64,000 nt of DNA from NCBI GenBank assembly GCA_963818695.1, contig CAWFTG010000001.1, positions 719,902 through 783,901 of the forward strand. The letters are read 5' to 3'. Positions 47,191 through 56,900 of this stretch are shown piece by piece. The position numbers and the translations under genes were made by a program. Position 1 is the stretch's first letter, and the number at the start of each line of letters is the position of its first letter. Origin of the DNA: AP-15 sp963818695. GTDB lineage: Bacteria > Pseudomonadota > Alphaproteobacteria > ATCC43930 > CGMCC-115725. The notes beneath the pieces were generated by a model, which worked only from the letters and a program-made list of their open reading frames with translations, had not been told where the DNA came from and did no database searches.

Positions 47191-49215
47191 ATGAGCACCG
47201 CCACCCCCTCCGCCGCTACGGCCTCTCCGCTCCCCGCGCCGCGGGACCCGAAACTCCGCCGTATGGCAAATGCTATTCGAGCGCTCGCCATGGATGCGGT
47301 CGAGCAGGCCAAGTCGGGGCACCCCGGTATGCCGATGGGCATGGCCGATGTCGCGACCGTCCTGTTCACGCAATTTCTGCGGTTCGATCCGCAGGCGCCG
47401 GACTGGCCCGACCACGATCGCTTCGTGCTGTCGGCCGGCCACGGCTCGATGCTCCTTTATGCGCTGCTGCACTTGACCGGCTACGCCGACATGACGCTCG
47501 AGGAGCTCAAGCGCTTCCGGCAGCTCGGCAGCCGCACCGCCGGGCATCCCGAGCGGGGCCACGCGGCCGGAATCGAGACCACGACCGGGCCGCTTGGTCA
47601 GGGGATCGGCAATTCGGTCGGCATGGCGCTCGCCGAGCGGATGCTGGCGGCCGAGTTCGGCGAAGAGATCGTCGATCACCACACTTATGTCATCGCCAGC
47701 GATGGCGACCTGATGGAAGGGGTCAGCCACGAGGCGGCCTCGCTCGCCGGTCATCTCGGCCTCAACAAGCTGATCGTGTTCTACGACGACAATTCGATTT
47801 CTATCGACGGTCCGACCGAGCTGGCGTTCTCCGATGACCCGCTGCTGCGGTTTCGGGGGTATGACTGGGCAGCCGAACGCATCGACGGCCACGACCACGC
47901 CGCTGTCGCCGAGGCTATCCGGAGGGCGCAGAACAGCGATCGTCCGAACCTCATCGCCTGCCACACAACTATTGCCTTCGGGGCGCCGACCAAGGCCGGA
48001 ACCGCCGCGGCGCACGGCTCGCCACTCGGCGCCGCCGAGATCGCCGGCGCGCGCCAGCGGCTCGGGTGGAGCGAGCCTCCTTTCGTGGTTCCCGAAGACA
48101 TCCGCGCGGAATGGCGCGCGGCCGGCGGCCGCGGCGAACCCGTGCGCCGCGCCTGGGAAGCCCGGCTCAATTCCCTTGCCGGCGAGCGCCGCGCCGAATT
48201 CCTGAGGCGCCAGCGTAGAGAGTTGCCGCCCAGCCTCGACCAAGCGATCGCTACGATCTGCCATGATTTCCGCCAGGCAAATGCCAAAATCGCGACACGC
48301 CAGGCCTCGGGGGCGGTGCTCAATTCCTTGACCCGGGTCGTTCCGGAGCTGGTCGGCGGCTCGGCCGACCTCACACCGTCAAACAATACCAAGGCAAAGG
48401 ACCAGGAGGACGTCCGCCGCGGCGACTATTCCGGCCGCTATATCCGGTACGGAGTGCGCGAGCACGGGATGGCGGCGGCGATGAACGGCATTGCCGTGCA
48501 TGGCGGGCTCATCCCGTACGGCGGCACATTCCTGACGTTTTCCGACTATGCTCGGCCCTCGATCCGGTTGGCCGCCTTCATGGGAGTCCGTGTCATTTAT
48601 GTCATGACCCACGACTCGATCGGGCTCGGCGAGGACGGCCCGACCCATCAGCCGATAGAGCATTTGGCGGCGCTGCGAGCGATGCCGGGGCTTTATGTCT
48701 ACCGCCCGGCCGACCCGGTCGAGACCGCCGAGTGCTGGGCCCTGGCGTTACAACGGCGCGACGGCCCCTCCTTGCTCGCCCTGACCCGCCAATCGCTTCC
48801 GCTGCTGCGGCGCGAGCCGGATGCGGAAAACCGCTCTGCGCGCGGCGCCTATGTGCTGGCCGAGGCTGATGCGGAGCGCCAAGTCACGCTGCTCGCGACG
48901 GGCTCCGAGGTCTCCGTCGCGATGGCCGCTCGCGATGCATTGGCGCAGGACGGGATCCGCGCGGCCGTCGTTTCGATGCCCTGCTGGGAAATCTTCGACA
49001 AGGCTTCGAAGGAATATCAGAACGCAGTGCTCGGCTCGGCGCCGCGCGTTGCCGTCGAGGCCGCCGTGGAGTTCGGTTGGGATCGCTGGTTGGGAACCCG
49101 CGGCACCTTCATCGGCATGAAGGGCTTCGGCGCCTCGGCTCCCGGCGAGGCGCTGTTCCCGTATTTCGGCATCACGCCCGAAAAGGTTGCGGAGGCGGCC
49201 CGCGCGCTTCTATAG
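47191..49215 (+). CDS. tkt: Transketolase
   Basis: 674 residues, ThDP enzyme of the pentose phosphate and Calvin cycles. KSGHPGMPMGMADVA, the ThDP motif SDGDLMEGVSHEA with YDDNSI, GVREHGMAAAMNG (catalytic Glu) and HDSIGLGEDGPTHQPIEHL are all present. The frame also has GTG 47188 directly before this ATG. gap follows 28 bases on, so the two form an operon. Confidence 0.95.
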   Translation: MSTATPSAATASPLPAPRDPKLRRMANAIRALAMDAVEQAKSGHPGMPMGMADVATVLFTQFLRFDPQAPDWPDHDRFVLSAGHGSMLLYALLHLTGYADMTLEELKRFRQLGSRTAGHPERGHAAGIETTTGPLGQGIGNSVGMALAERMLAAEFGEEIVDHHTYVIASDGDLMEGVSHEAASLAGHLGLNKLIVFYDDNSISIDGPTELAFSDDPLLRFRGYDWAAERIDGHDHAAVAEAIRRAQNSDRPNLIACHTTIAFGAPTKAGTAAAHGSPLGAAEIAGARQRLGWSEPPFVVPEDIRAEWRAAGGRGEPVRRAWEARLNSLAGERRAEFLRRQRRELPPSLDQAIATICHDFRQANAKIATRQASGAVLNSLTRVVPELVGGSADLTPSNNTKAKDQEDVRRGDYSGRYIRYGVREHGMAAAMNGIAVHGGLIPYGGTFLTFSDYARPSIRLAAFMGVRVIYVMTHDSIGLGEDGPTHQPIEHLAALRAMPGLYVYRPADPVETAECWALALQRRDGPSLLALTRQSLPLLRREPDAENRSARGAYVLAEADAERQVTLLATGSEVSVAMAARDALAQDGIRAAVVSMPCWEIFDKASKEYQNAVLGSAPRVAVEAAVEFGWDRWLGTRGTFIGMKGFGASAPGEALFPYFGITPEKVAEAARALL

Positions 49216-49243
49216 ATCGGCGAGAGCTTTCGGAGGATGAGCC

Positions 49244-50254
49244 ATGGCGGTACGGGTTGCGATCAACGGCTTCGGACGCATCGGCCGGCTGGTGTTGCGG
49301 GCGGCGTATGAGCACAAGCATACCGAGATCGAAGTCGTCGGGATTAACGACCTGGGGCCGGTCGAAACCAATGCACACCTGCTGCGATACGACAGTGTGC
49401 ACGGCCGTTTTCCGGGCGAAGTGACGACCGGCGACAATTGGATGGATATCGGGCGCGGCAAGATCCGGGTGACCGCGGAGCGTGATCCCGCAAAACTCCC
49501 GTGGCGCGAGCTCGGCGTCGATGTCGCGCTCGAATGCACGGGCATTTTTACCAAGCGCGAGGCCGCCGCAAAGCATCTCGAAGCGGGCGCCAAGCGGGTC
49601 ATCGTCTCGGCCCCCGCCGACGGTGCCGACATGACCGTCGTGATGGGCGTGAACCAAGAGGAATTGAAGCCCGAGCACAAGGTCATCTCGAACGGCTCCT
49701 GCACCACCAACTGCCTCGCGCCGGTCGCCTATGTGCTGCACCAGGGGATTGGCATAGAGCGCGGCTTTATGACGACGATCCACGCCTACACTGGCGACCA
49801 GAGCTTGCAGGACACACTGCACAATGACCTGCGCCGGGCCCGCGCTGCCGCGCAGTCGATGATCCCGACCTCGACCGGCGCGGCGCGGGCGATCGGCCTT
49901 GTATTGCCGGCCTTGAAGGGCAAGCTCGACGGCACCGCGATCCGCGTACCGACCGCGAACGTCTCGCTGATCGACCTTACATTCGACGCCGCGCGCGAAA
50001 CCTCCGGAGACGAGGTCAATTCCCTAATGGAGGAAGCGGCAAAATCGAACCGGTTGCGCGGCATCCTCGGCATCAGCAAGGCGCCGACCGTCTCGGTCGA
50101 CTTCAATCACGACCCGCACAGTTCGACATTCGATGTGACGCAGACCCAGCTTCTCGACAGGCGGTTAGTCCGCGTTCTGTCGTGGTACGACAACGAGTGG
50201 GGTTTTTCGAACCGGATGGTTGAGATCGCCGCCTATTTCGGCGGGCTCGCTTAA
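49244..50254 (+). CDS. gap: Glyceraldehyde-3-phosphate dehydrogenase, type I
   Basis: 336 residues, GGAGG upstream. INGFGRIGRLVLRAAYE binds NAD, and the Asp in GINDL suggests NAD preference. The catalytic cysteine lies in SNGSCTTNCLAP and the histidine in TTIHAYTGDQ. The C-terminus WYDNEWGFSNRM is typical. In many bacteria pgk follows; here conserved synteny stops at the gap stop codon and accessory DNA begins. Confidence 0.95.
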   Translation: MAVRVAINGFGRIGRLVLRAAYEHKHTEIEVVGINDLGPVETNAHLLRYDSVHGRFPGEVTTGDNWMDIGRGKIRVTAERDPAKLPWRELGVDVALECTGIFTKREAAAKHLEAGAKRVIVSAPADGADMTVVMGVNQEELKPEHKVISNGSCTTNCLAPVAYVLHQGIGIERGFMTTIHAYTGDQSLQDTLHNDLRRARAAAQSMIPTSTGAARAIGLVLPALKGKLDGTAIRVPTANVSLIDLTFDAARETSGDEVNSLMEEAAKSNRLRGILGISKAPTVSVDFNHDPHSSTFDVTQTQLLDRRLVRVLSWYDNEWGFSNRMVEIAAYFGGLA

Positions 50255-50297
50255 ATCGGCTGCAATGCCCGAGACCATTATCATGTGCAATCGGGCC

Positions 50298-51308
50298 TCA
50301 AGAAAAACTGGTGTACGGGCATGCCAAAGCTGCCAGATCTCCCGAAGCCCACCCCTGTACCCAAGGGCCGAGACGGGCATTGTCAATTTGAAGTGAGCCA
50401 TCAGGAAGAAGCTGCCCAATGGTATTCCTTGCGTCCGAGAGTGCTACTGTGCACTTTCCGACCCGGCCGTCCGCTCGGATCACCAATGAATTAGGGCGTG
50501 CGGCGTAGCAGATTTCAGGGGCCGAAAACAATGCGCCGGAATCGAGCCCGTCGAGTACAATCTTCTCCAACTCCCGGATGATCCCTGCCTGAGAGCGCGT
50601 CGGGATGGTTTCCATCGTAGGGTCGTTTGGACCGCCAAGGTGCTCTACCGCCTTCAGCAGCACCTTGAATCGCGGATCCGCGAGAAAGGTGACACGGAGC
50701 TGCGCCAGGAATTCTGGCATTAAGGGCAGATTGTCAGGAGTCAGGTGGACCCGGAGCAAGATGTCGACGGGCGCGATCCCGTCGCGAATCGCCAAAAGGT
50801 TATACCAGATTTTCTGGAATGTGCCTTTCCCGTCGGCGCGTAACCGAGTGCGATCGTGCAAAGCCTCCGGTCCATCCAGAGAAATTTGAAAATGGTGGAT
50901 TCCGAGAGATGCCAGCCGCTCAACTTTAGCAATGTCGAGGAGGTATCCGTTCGTTGTCATATCTGCCACATAATGGAAGGGATTCGGCCGCTCGGCTCTT
51001 ACTCGAACAATGTGTTCCGAGATGTCCTCGACAATCCCGCGCCCGAGCATCGGCTCCCCACCGAACCAAGACACGGAAAGCGATTGCAAGTCATCCAGCC
51101 GTCGGTCGATGAGCCGCTTGACTGCAAGGACTGTCTCGGGACGCATGCGCCCGATGGCAAAATCTTCGTAGCAGTAAGTGCAGCGGAAATTGCAACGCTC
51201 GGTCGGCAGAAGAATTAGATGAAGACTATCGCTACGGAACCCTGTAATTAGTGCTTGTTGAAAAGGGCTCTCTTGACCCTCTATTTGAAGATCAGCATGT
51301 TCGCTCAC
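50298..51308 (-). CDS. Radical SAM protein with C-terminal Cys domain, candidate RiPP maturase
   Basis: 336 residues. The cluster motif CNFRCTYCYE gives Cys39, Cys43, Cys46 for the 4Fe-4S/SAM site, preceded by LHLILLPTER. GGEP (83-86) and ISLDGP (142-147) are typical barrel motifs. The C-terminal part (from about 265) carries Cys267, Cys286 and Cys330 in a SPASM/twitch-like layout (CYAARPNSLVIRADGRVGKC), fewer cysteines than a full SPASM. It follows two precursor-like genes on the same strand, so peptide modification is the natural inference. No separate RRE, protease or exporter is adjacent. Base composition is less GC-rich than gap. Confidence 0.88.
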   Translation of the reverse strand: MSEHADLQIEGQESPFQQALITGFRSDSLHLILLPTERCNFRCTYCYEDFAIGRMRPETVLAVKRLIDRRLDDLQSLSVSWFGGEPMLGRGIVEDISEHIVRVRAERPNPFHYVADMTTNGYLLDIAKVERLASLGIHHFQISLDGPEALHDRTRLRADGKGTFQKIWYNLLAIRDGIAPVDILLRVHLTPDNLPLMPEFLAQLRVTFLADPRFKVLLKAVEHLGGPNDPTMETIPTRSQAGIIRELEKIVLDGLDSGALFSAPEICYAARPNSLVIRADGRVGKCTVALSDARNTIGQLLPDGSLQIDNARLGPWVQGWASGDLAALACPYTSFS

Positions 51309-51378
51309 GGATCTGCTCCCTCATCTGCGCTACGTTTTAAGCAGCGGAGCTCTGACCAACTTCCACCTCACAAGGCTT

Positions 51379-51428
51379 GGTGGGAGTTCCAGGCCAAGTT
51401 GTCTCGGTCCCTCCTGGAACTCGCCACC
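51379..51428 (-). promoter_or_regulatory. Strong hairpin between precursor 1 and the maturase
   Basis: GAGTTCCAGG (51384-51393) pairs with CCTGGAACTC (51413-51422); beyond a one-base bulge GGTGG pairs with CCACC. The stem of 15 pairs lies between precursor 1 and the radical SAM gene on the transcribed strand. It has no long T tract, so partial attenuation or mRNA end protection is likely. Confidence 0.5.
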
Positions 51429-51531
51429 GTGACGTAAGCGGTTCGACACTTCAGGTTCAAGTTAGCCGAGTGTTGCCGTTTACGTCATCTCAGTCAGAGC
51501 GTCCGATCAGCTCCGTCTCCTCGCAGGTAAC

Positions 51532-51723
51532 CTACTGCAGCTTGACCCCGCAGTGAGCCACCGTATTCACAGTACACCCGCTGCAGTTCCCGTTTGTCGG
51601 TTCGGCTTTGGCTGCGACAGCGGCTTGGATTCGCGCAGCAAGTCCCGGGTTGTTGACTATGACCCTGCCATTTTCGTCTAGGGTCACGTCGTCAGAGGTC
51701 AGTGCGAACGGGGTTGGCGGCAT
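51532..51723 (-). CDS. Candidate RiPP precursor peptide 1
   Basis: 63 residues from ATG 51723, with GGAG 7 bases upstream; further ATGs upstream lack such a site. The leader-like part has FALTSDDVTLDENGRVIV and the helix NPGLAARIQAAVAAK. The C-terminal core is GNCSGCTVNTVAHCGVKLQ with Cys47, Cys50, Cys58 (CxxC-x7-C) and His57. 51 of 63 positions match precursor 2. No GG-type cleavage site and no signal peptide. Confidence 0.75.
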   Translation of the reverse strand: MPPTPFALTSDDVTLDENGRVIVNNPGLAARIQAAVAAKAEPTNGNCSGCTVNTVAHCGVKLQ

Positions 51724-51858
51724 CGCTTCACTCCACATCATCCGATGGTTAAGAGGGGTAATCAGATCTTGTGTTACTTCTAGCTGGCAGCCTGGCGCGT
51801 AAGCGGATTTGTTCCACGTTACGAGACCGGCTCTGCCTATTGCTGCGCTCCGGAGCCG

Positions 51859-52050
51859 CTATTGCAATTTGGCCCCGCAGTGGGCCACCGTATTGGTAGT
51901 ACACCCGTTGCAGTTACCATTCGTGGGTTCGGGCTTGACGGCGACAGCGGCCTGTATCTGAGCGACAAGTCCTGGGTTATTGACTATGACTCTGCCGTTC
52001 TCGTCTATGGCGACATCGTCAGGAGTCAGTGCGAAGGATGTTTGCGGCAT
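51859..52050 (-). CDS. Candidate RiPP precursor peptide 2
   Basis: 63 residues from ATG 52050 with the same GGAGTGA ribosome site spacing as precursor 1. Core GNCNGCTTNTVAHCGAKLQ has the three cysteines at identical positions. Differences from precursor 1 avoid all cysteines, the NGN and HCG segments and the leader DENGRVIVNNPGL. This pattern is that of a maintained precursor family, first gene of a three-gene minus-strand unit. Confidence 0.75.
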   Translation of the reverse strand: MPQTSFALTPDDVAIDENGRVIVNNPGLVAQIQAAVAVKPEPTNGNCNGCTTNTVAHCGAKLQ

Positions 52051-52257
52051 CGCGTCACTCCGTATTTGCCGTTGGTCAAGGTGGCAATGAAACCTCGTTC
52101 TATTCACCCGCCGTCTTGCACGACAGGGGGTCTCCTGTAGGCGGATAAACCAACATTCTTCGATTGATGGTCTTCCACCGACGCTGTGCAAAATAGCTAG
52201 TAGAGTGGGTCAAAATGTGTGAGGTAGTTCACGCTGAAAGATATTTAGGGGATTACC

Positions 52258-52542
52258 GTGACAGTCAGAAGCCCGGGCGGACCGAGACACCAGGCAGGAA
52301 CCGCCGCTGCTGCGAGAATTCAAGTAAACTGCCACCGTAATGCCCCCCTGATGATCGCAATCAGCGAGGCCGTGTCGGGGTGGCGGGTGACCCAAACCGA
52401 AGCAAGGCGTCTCGCGGTAACGCAGCCTCGCCTGAACGATCTGCTGCGCGGCCGTGTCGGCAAGTTCAGTCTCGACGCCCTGGTGGCGCTCGCCGCTCGC
52501 GCCGGTCTCGCGGTGCATTTGGAAATCACATTGGCCGCATAG
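52258..52542 (+). CDS. XRE-type helix-turn-helix protein (HTH_37, antitoxin-like)
   Basis: 94 residues. From HRNAPLMIAISEAVSGW onwards it matches HigA/HTH_37 antitoxins, with the DNA-binding helices TQTEARRLAVTQPRLNDLL and the end KFSLDALVALAARAGLAVHL. Usual partners are RelE/HigB toxins encoded just upstream; none is seen here. The N-terminal 28 residues are encoded by a dispersed repeat (inverted ATTACCGTGACAGT copies at 52253 and 52323), so the true start may be internal. Confidence 0.75.
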   Translation: MTVRSPGGPRHQAGTAAAARIQVNCHRNAPLMIAISEAVSGWRVTQTEARRLAVTQPRLNDLLRGRVGKFSLDALVALAARAGLAVHLEITLAA

Positions 52543-52570
52543 GCACGGCCAAGGAATTCGGAGATCCGGT

Positions 52571-52813
52571 GTGAAGCGGGTTCCGCTATCCGAAATGAAG
52601 GACGATCTTTCTGGATTTCTGCGCGAAGCCGAAGGCGAGGAGATCGTCATTCCCCGCAACGGGAAACCGGCCGGATTGCTGATCGGCTTCGGGTCCGAGG
52701 AAGACTGGCTCGATTACCAGCTCGAAAACGACCCGCGCTTTCTGCGCCGCATCGAGCAAGCGCGGAACAGCCTGCGGGCGGGGCGCGGCGTCAGGATTGA
52801 AGATGTCGAGTGA
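52571..52813 (+). CDS. Phd/YefM-family antitoxin
   Basis: 80 residues from GTG 52571. RVPLSEMKDDLSGFLREAE and EEIVIPRNGKPAGLLIGF are the Phd DNA-binding fold. The C-terminal toxin-binding arm (ENDPRFLRRIEQARNSLRAG) is present. No toxin gene follows. It sits 28 bases after the HTH gene; the pair may regulate together or be orphan remnants. Confidence 0.78.
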   Translation: MKRVPLSEMKDDLSGFLREAEGEEIVIPRNGKPAGLLIGFGSEEDWLDYQLENDPRFLRRIEQARNSLRAGRGVRIEDVE

Positions 52814-52855
52814 GAACCGCGAACCTTTAGGCGTTAAGAAAACCGTCAGCGGCTT

Positions 52856-53710
52856 CTACGATATTGATTCAATTTTTGTTGTGAGTGCCGCGTTGAGCTG
52901 AGCGAGCGATCCCTTTTGACCAGCTCTAAAGATATTCCATGTCTTTATTATCACTCCAGCGCGAGCCAGCTCATGAATTCTTCCGTTGTTGTTGGCCTTT
53001 TGAGAATGAAGCAGTGCCTGCATCAAATCTACGATTTGGTATTTTCCGTTTCGATCGCCTCGTTGCCAGGCTCTCGCAAAGTCCTCCGCCTTGTTCTTAT
53101 CACGCTTGGCAAAATTATAAATTAGGGCCGCTATCTGCCCGACGGGATGCGAGAACTGTCTGTTTATCTGGTGGCCAACCTTAAGGAATGGCTCGATATC
53201 CGAATATTTCCCACGTGCCAACTCGAGTACCAAATCGGGCTGCAAAGTCTCTCTGTTATAAGGATCGGTATCCAAGAGATGCGCCCACCTAATTGCAGCA
53301 GCCATCGCGGAAGCGTACTTGAACCCTGCAATATGTAAGATGTCCGCCGCGTTTCGCGGCTTTCCAATGTCCATCCGACCAAATAAGGCGGGATCAATGC
53401 CGAAGACGACGTGCGTTCGAAAGGATTTCTCACTTTTGGCGCTTGCAGACAATCGATTTTGGCCGTCTAATAGTTGGCCGTTAGTGCCAAATTTTATCGT
53501 ATCGCCGGTCAAACCCCACCGGTCCCGTGTCATATCGGCTGCAAACTGCTGGACTTTATTCGGCTTCGGCGGCCGATTTTTCCCGTTTCGAGTATCTAAA
53601 ATTGCCTTCGCCGTCTTTGGGTCAATTACTATGATCACGCTAGTCTGAGGCGGGTTCATTAAGTGGGTTTCGATTGTCAAACTTGCTGGCATTTGAGTCA
53701 TGCCGTCCAT
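52856..53710 (-). CDS. ParB/Srx-like hypothetical protein
   Basis: 284 residues from the third ATG, chosen for GAGGG 7 bases upstream; the frame opens at 53761. KPNKVQQFAADMTRDRWGLT and NGQLLDGQNRLSASAKSEK resemble the ParB-N/sulfiredoxin-like fold where G-Q-x-R-L follows the nucleotide pocket. The remainder is helical. Codon use is clearly more AT-rich than in the housekeeping region, a sign of transfer. Such proteins occur in phage and integrative elements; function unknown. Confidence 0.65.
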   Translation of the reverse strand: MDGMTQMPASLTIETHLMNPPQTSVIIVIDPKTAKAILDTRNGKNRPPKPNKVQQFAADMTRDRWGLTGDTIKFGTNGQLLDGQNRLSASAKSEKSFRTHVVFGIDPALFGRMDIGKPRNAADILHIAGFKYASAMAAAIRWAHLLDTDPYNRETLQPDLVLELARGKYSDIEPFLKVGHQINRQFSHPVGQIAALIYNFAKRDKNKAEDFARAWQRGDRNGKYQIVDLMQALLHSQKANNNGRIHELARAGVIIKTWNIFRAGQKGSLAQLNAALTTKIESIS

Positions 53711-53837
53711 GTCCATACCCTCGGAGTTTACGGAACCTCGACTGTACAAATTTCGTACCATGAGGAATGGTTATTAAGTATTCCTATACGCAGTTGCCCG
53801 CTCCGCGCGAACGAGCTGGCCCCGTCGAGGAAATTAG

Positions 53838-53905
53838 CGGGAGCGCGCGCGGGAACCACCGTTGCTGCGAGAATTCGAGTAAACTGTCACCGTAATCCCA
53901 ATGCC
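53838..53905 (+). pseudogene. Relic of the HTH_37 gene start (dispersed repeat)
   Basis: Bases around 53860-53900 repeat 52295-52345 and encode AARIRVNCHRNPNATGYAG, matching AARIQVNCHRN of the HTH gene, then diverge. It includes TAAACTGTCACCGTAAT. Confidence 0.5.
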
Positions 53906-53930
53906 ACCGGGTACGCTGGTCGGTCGACGA

Positions 53931-56900
53931 CTACAGGATCGGTTGCGCCAACTCCAGGAACCGACAAAAGGCGTTCGCGAGTTGGGCTTGTCGCGGAGTA
54001 CGGCTATCGGTCCTGATTAGCTCGGGCGAACCGACCATAACGGATATGCATTTGGCGCGCGATGTTGCGACGTTCAGCCGATTGAGGCTGTAAAGGAACT
54101 CCATCCCTCGCGGCGCGTCCGCCCGGCTTGATGTGGCGGTGGAATAGATGGCAATGGGCTTTTCCTGGCCCTGGAATTTGTCAACCGTTCCGATACGCGC
54201 GCCCGGCAGTCGCTGTTGAATCTCGAATACCTGGGCGTTGTAAGGCGTGATGATTATGATGTCGTCGAGACCAACCGGCTTTTTCTGACCCTCCCGATCG
54301 ACCCATGTCGCGTCGCTTTCCAAAATGCGCCCGACAAGCGCGCTGACAGCATCGGCTTCTTCGGGAGAACAGTTCTGGTTGCCGTGGTGGGCGACGGGCA
54401 GATAACGCAACCCCGATCCGCAAACCGGGCTGGCTGCATTGATGACCTGCTGCTCTAGCCCCTCCCGCGACACAAGCTTGCCGTCATAGAAAAGCTCGGA
54501 CGTGAACGCGGAGATATCGGGATGCAGCCGCCAGGTCTGTGCGAGAAAGAGACCCTTGTCCGGTGAAATCGTCTGCTCGCCGCTCAGTATGTGATCGAGC
54601 GCTGAAACGTCCGTGCCCTCGGGATGGCTGCCGTGCGTCGGCTGGTCGAGTTGTTGAGGATCGCCGATCAGCACCACGGTTTTCGCCGCCTGAGAGACCG
54701 CCAGGACGTTGGCGAGCGACATCTGCGCCGCCTCGTCTACGAAAAGCACATCCACCGTCTCAAAGGCTTCGGCCGTAGCCCAGAGCCACGCCGTCCCGGC
54801 ACCTACCACGGCGCTGGTTCCCAACGCGTCAAACAGGTCCTTATTCCTTCTGGCAAGCGAAAGATGCGGTTGCGCGTCCTCCATCTCCGCTGGCTTCTGA
54901 CAACAATGCAGATTGAGGCCGTGCTTCTCCGCCGTCTCTATGACCGCGTCGATCAGATTGCGAATGACCTTGTGGCTGTTGGCCGTAATGCCGACTGTCT
55001 TACCGCGGCGCACGAGCTCGCAGATCATTTGCGCGCCCGTATAGGTCTTGCCGGCACCGGGCGGGCCTTGAATTGGGAGGATGCCACCGCTCAAGCTGCC
55101 GCAGAGCCGTAGAGCCGCATCCACTGCGGTTTCACCCGGCCGGTGGAGAGGCTGTCCTCCCGCCCTCGGCATTTCTCTCAGCAACAGGTCGCGAGCCGCC
55201 AAATAACGCCCGTCTCCAACCATTCGGTGCTCGGCCACGTAGCTCGCGATCCGCAAAAGGGATTCCGCCATAACCTTCGGATCGACATAGCTGTGCGCGA
55301 AAACGGCTTCGGGGTGCAGGCCGACGCTGTCCTGCCGCTTTTTGATATCGATCGTGCCCTCTCCAATCGAAATCGCCTCGACCGCACCGAGTTCTCGCGC
55401 CTCCCATGTTGCGCAAATCCTCAGCGCCGCGAATCTCGGTTTCCTGCGGCGGAAAGCGGTACCTGTGCACCGGCGCGCGGAGGGTTCCGCCGACCTCCCC
55501 GGCAAAGCTGAGCCCCGAGAGGCCGCACGGTTCGTCCAGCAGGTCTTCTGCCGAGAGGTCGGCCAGGCGAAAGTATTCCCACCAGACAGCCTTCTCTTCA
55601 CGGCGGTGCCAATCGATCACGTTAGCCAATATCCAGCGGGCTTGCTGCTCCGGAGTGCGGTCTGCCGGGTCGTCGGGGATGTCCACGGTCAGCTTCGCGA
55701 TGACCGCGTTAATTCGGACGAGCCAGTCGGTGATCCTTTCGTTCGGCGCGCCGTCGCCCGGTTCCGGACGCGGCACGGGCGTCCCGTCATTCACTATTTC
55801 TTGGCGCAGGCTTTCCAGCCACTCCCGAAGGGCGGCGGCCGAGCGACAATCATCCTTGTTGTAGGCGAGCACCGTCGACTTGATTTCCTCCGAAATCGAG
55901 GAAACGTCGTCCAGCTCTATTTTGGCCTGTAGAACGGCGAGTGCCTTATTCGCGTCGGCAAGCGCGGTATCGCGGTTGAAGCCATACAGCGGTTCGAGCC
56001 GTTTGATGGAATAGCTTTCAACGCCGGCGCGAATGGCGTGCCGCACGATCTGATACAGATCCACAAATATTTTCGCCCGCAGCATGCGGTCGAGTTCTTC
56101 CTCCCGCGTTGCGTACCGTCCCATCAGACGCTTGAGTGCGGCCGGTTCGTAAGGCGCGTAGTGGTATATATGCATGCTGGGAAATTCGGCCCAGCGCGCC
56201 ATGACGAAGTCGATGAAGTCCTGGAAGCCACGCTTTTCATCGGCGCGGGAAAGACCCCAGCTGTGTCGGTATTTGTGCGCTCCGCTACCCTCGCGGAACA
56301 GATATCCGAACAGATATTCGAGGCCGTGCTCCCCCGAAAATGGGTCGCCTTCCAGGTCGAGAAAGATGTCGCCCTTCGACGGTTCCGGCAGCCGGGGAAG
56401 TCCGAAACCCGCTTCCACCGCGAGAAGCTCGAATCGGGGCTCGCTGGCTTCACGTGCTTCCACCTGAATGCGGGCTTGTTCGCGAACGCGGGTGTAAGCC
56501 GCGGCGGAACTCCGTTCGGGTTTCCAATCCAGCGGCAAGGGCATGGCGGCCAGCGTCTTCATTGTTCGGAAACCGCGATCTGTTAGCTCGTTGATCTGGA
56601 GCTTAGAAATGCCCGCCACCAGGCACAGATGATCGTCTTCACGCCGCTGTCGCTCGCAGGCCGCGCGCCAGCCGCAAACTTCGCAATGCTCGTTCGGATC
56701 GGGATAGGTTGGTTCCGCCTCTGCCTGACTGAGTGATTGCATAAGCTCCCGTGTCACGCGCCGGAAATAGGCCGCATAGTCGGCAAAGCGGTATTGCTGC
56801 GGCACGAAGTCGGACCAAGGCACCACAATGGACATATGTTTGGGCGCGAATCCCTGAACTTCCTTGATGAGGTCGGAATAAAGGCAAAGCTGCAGAACGG

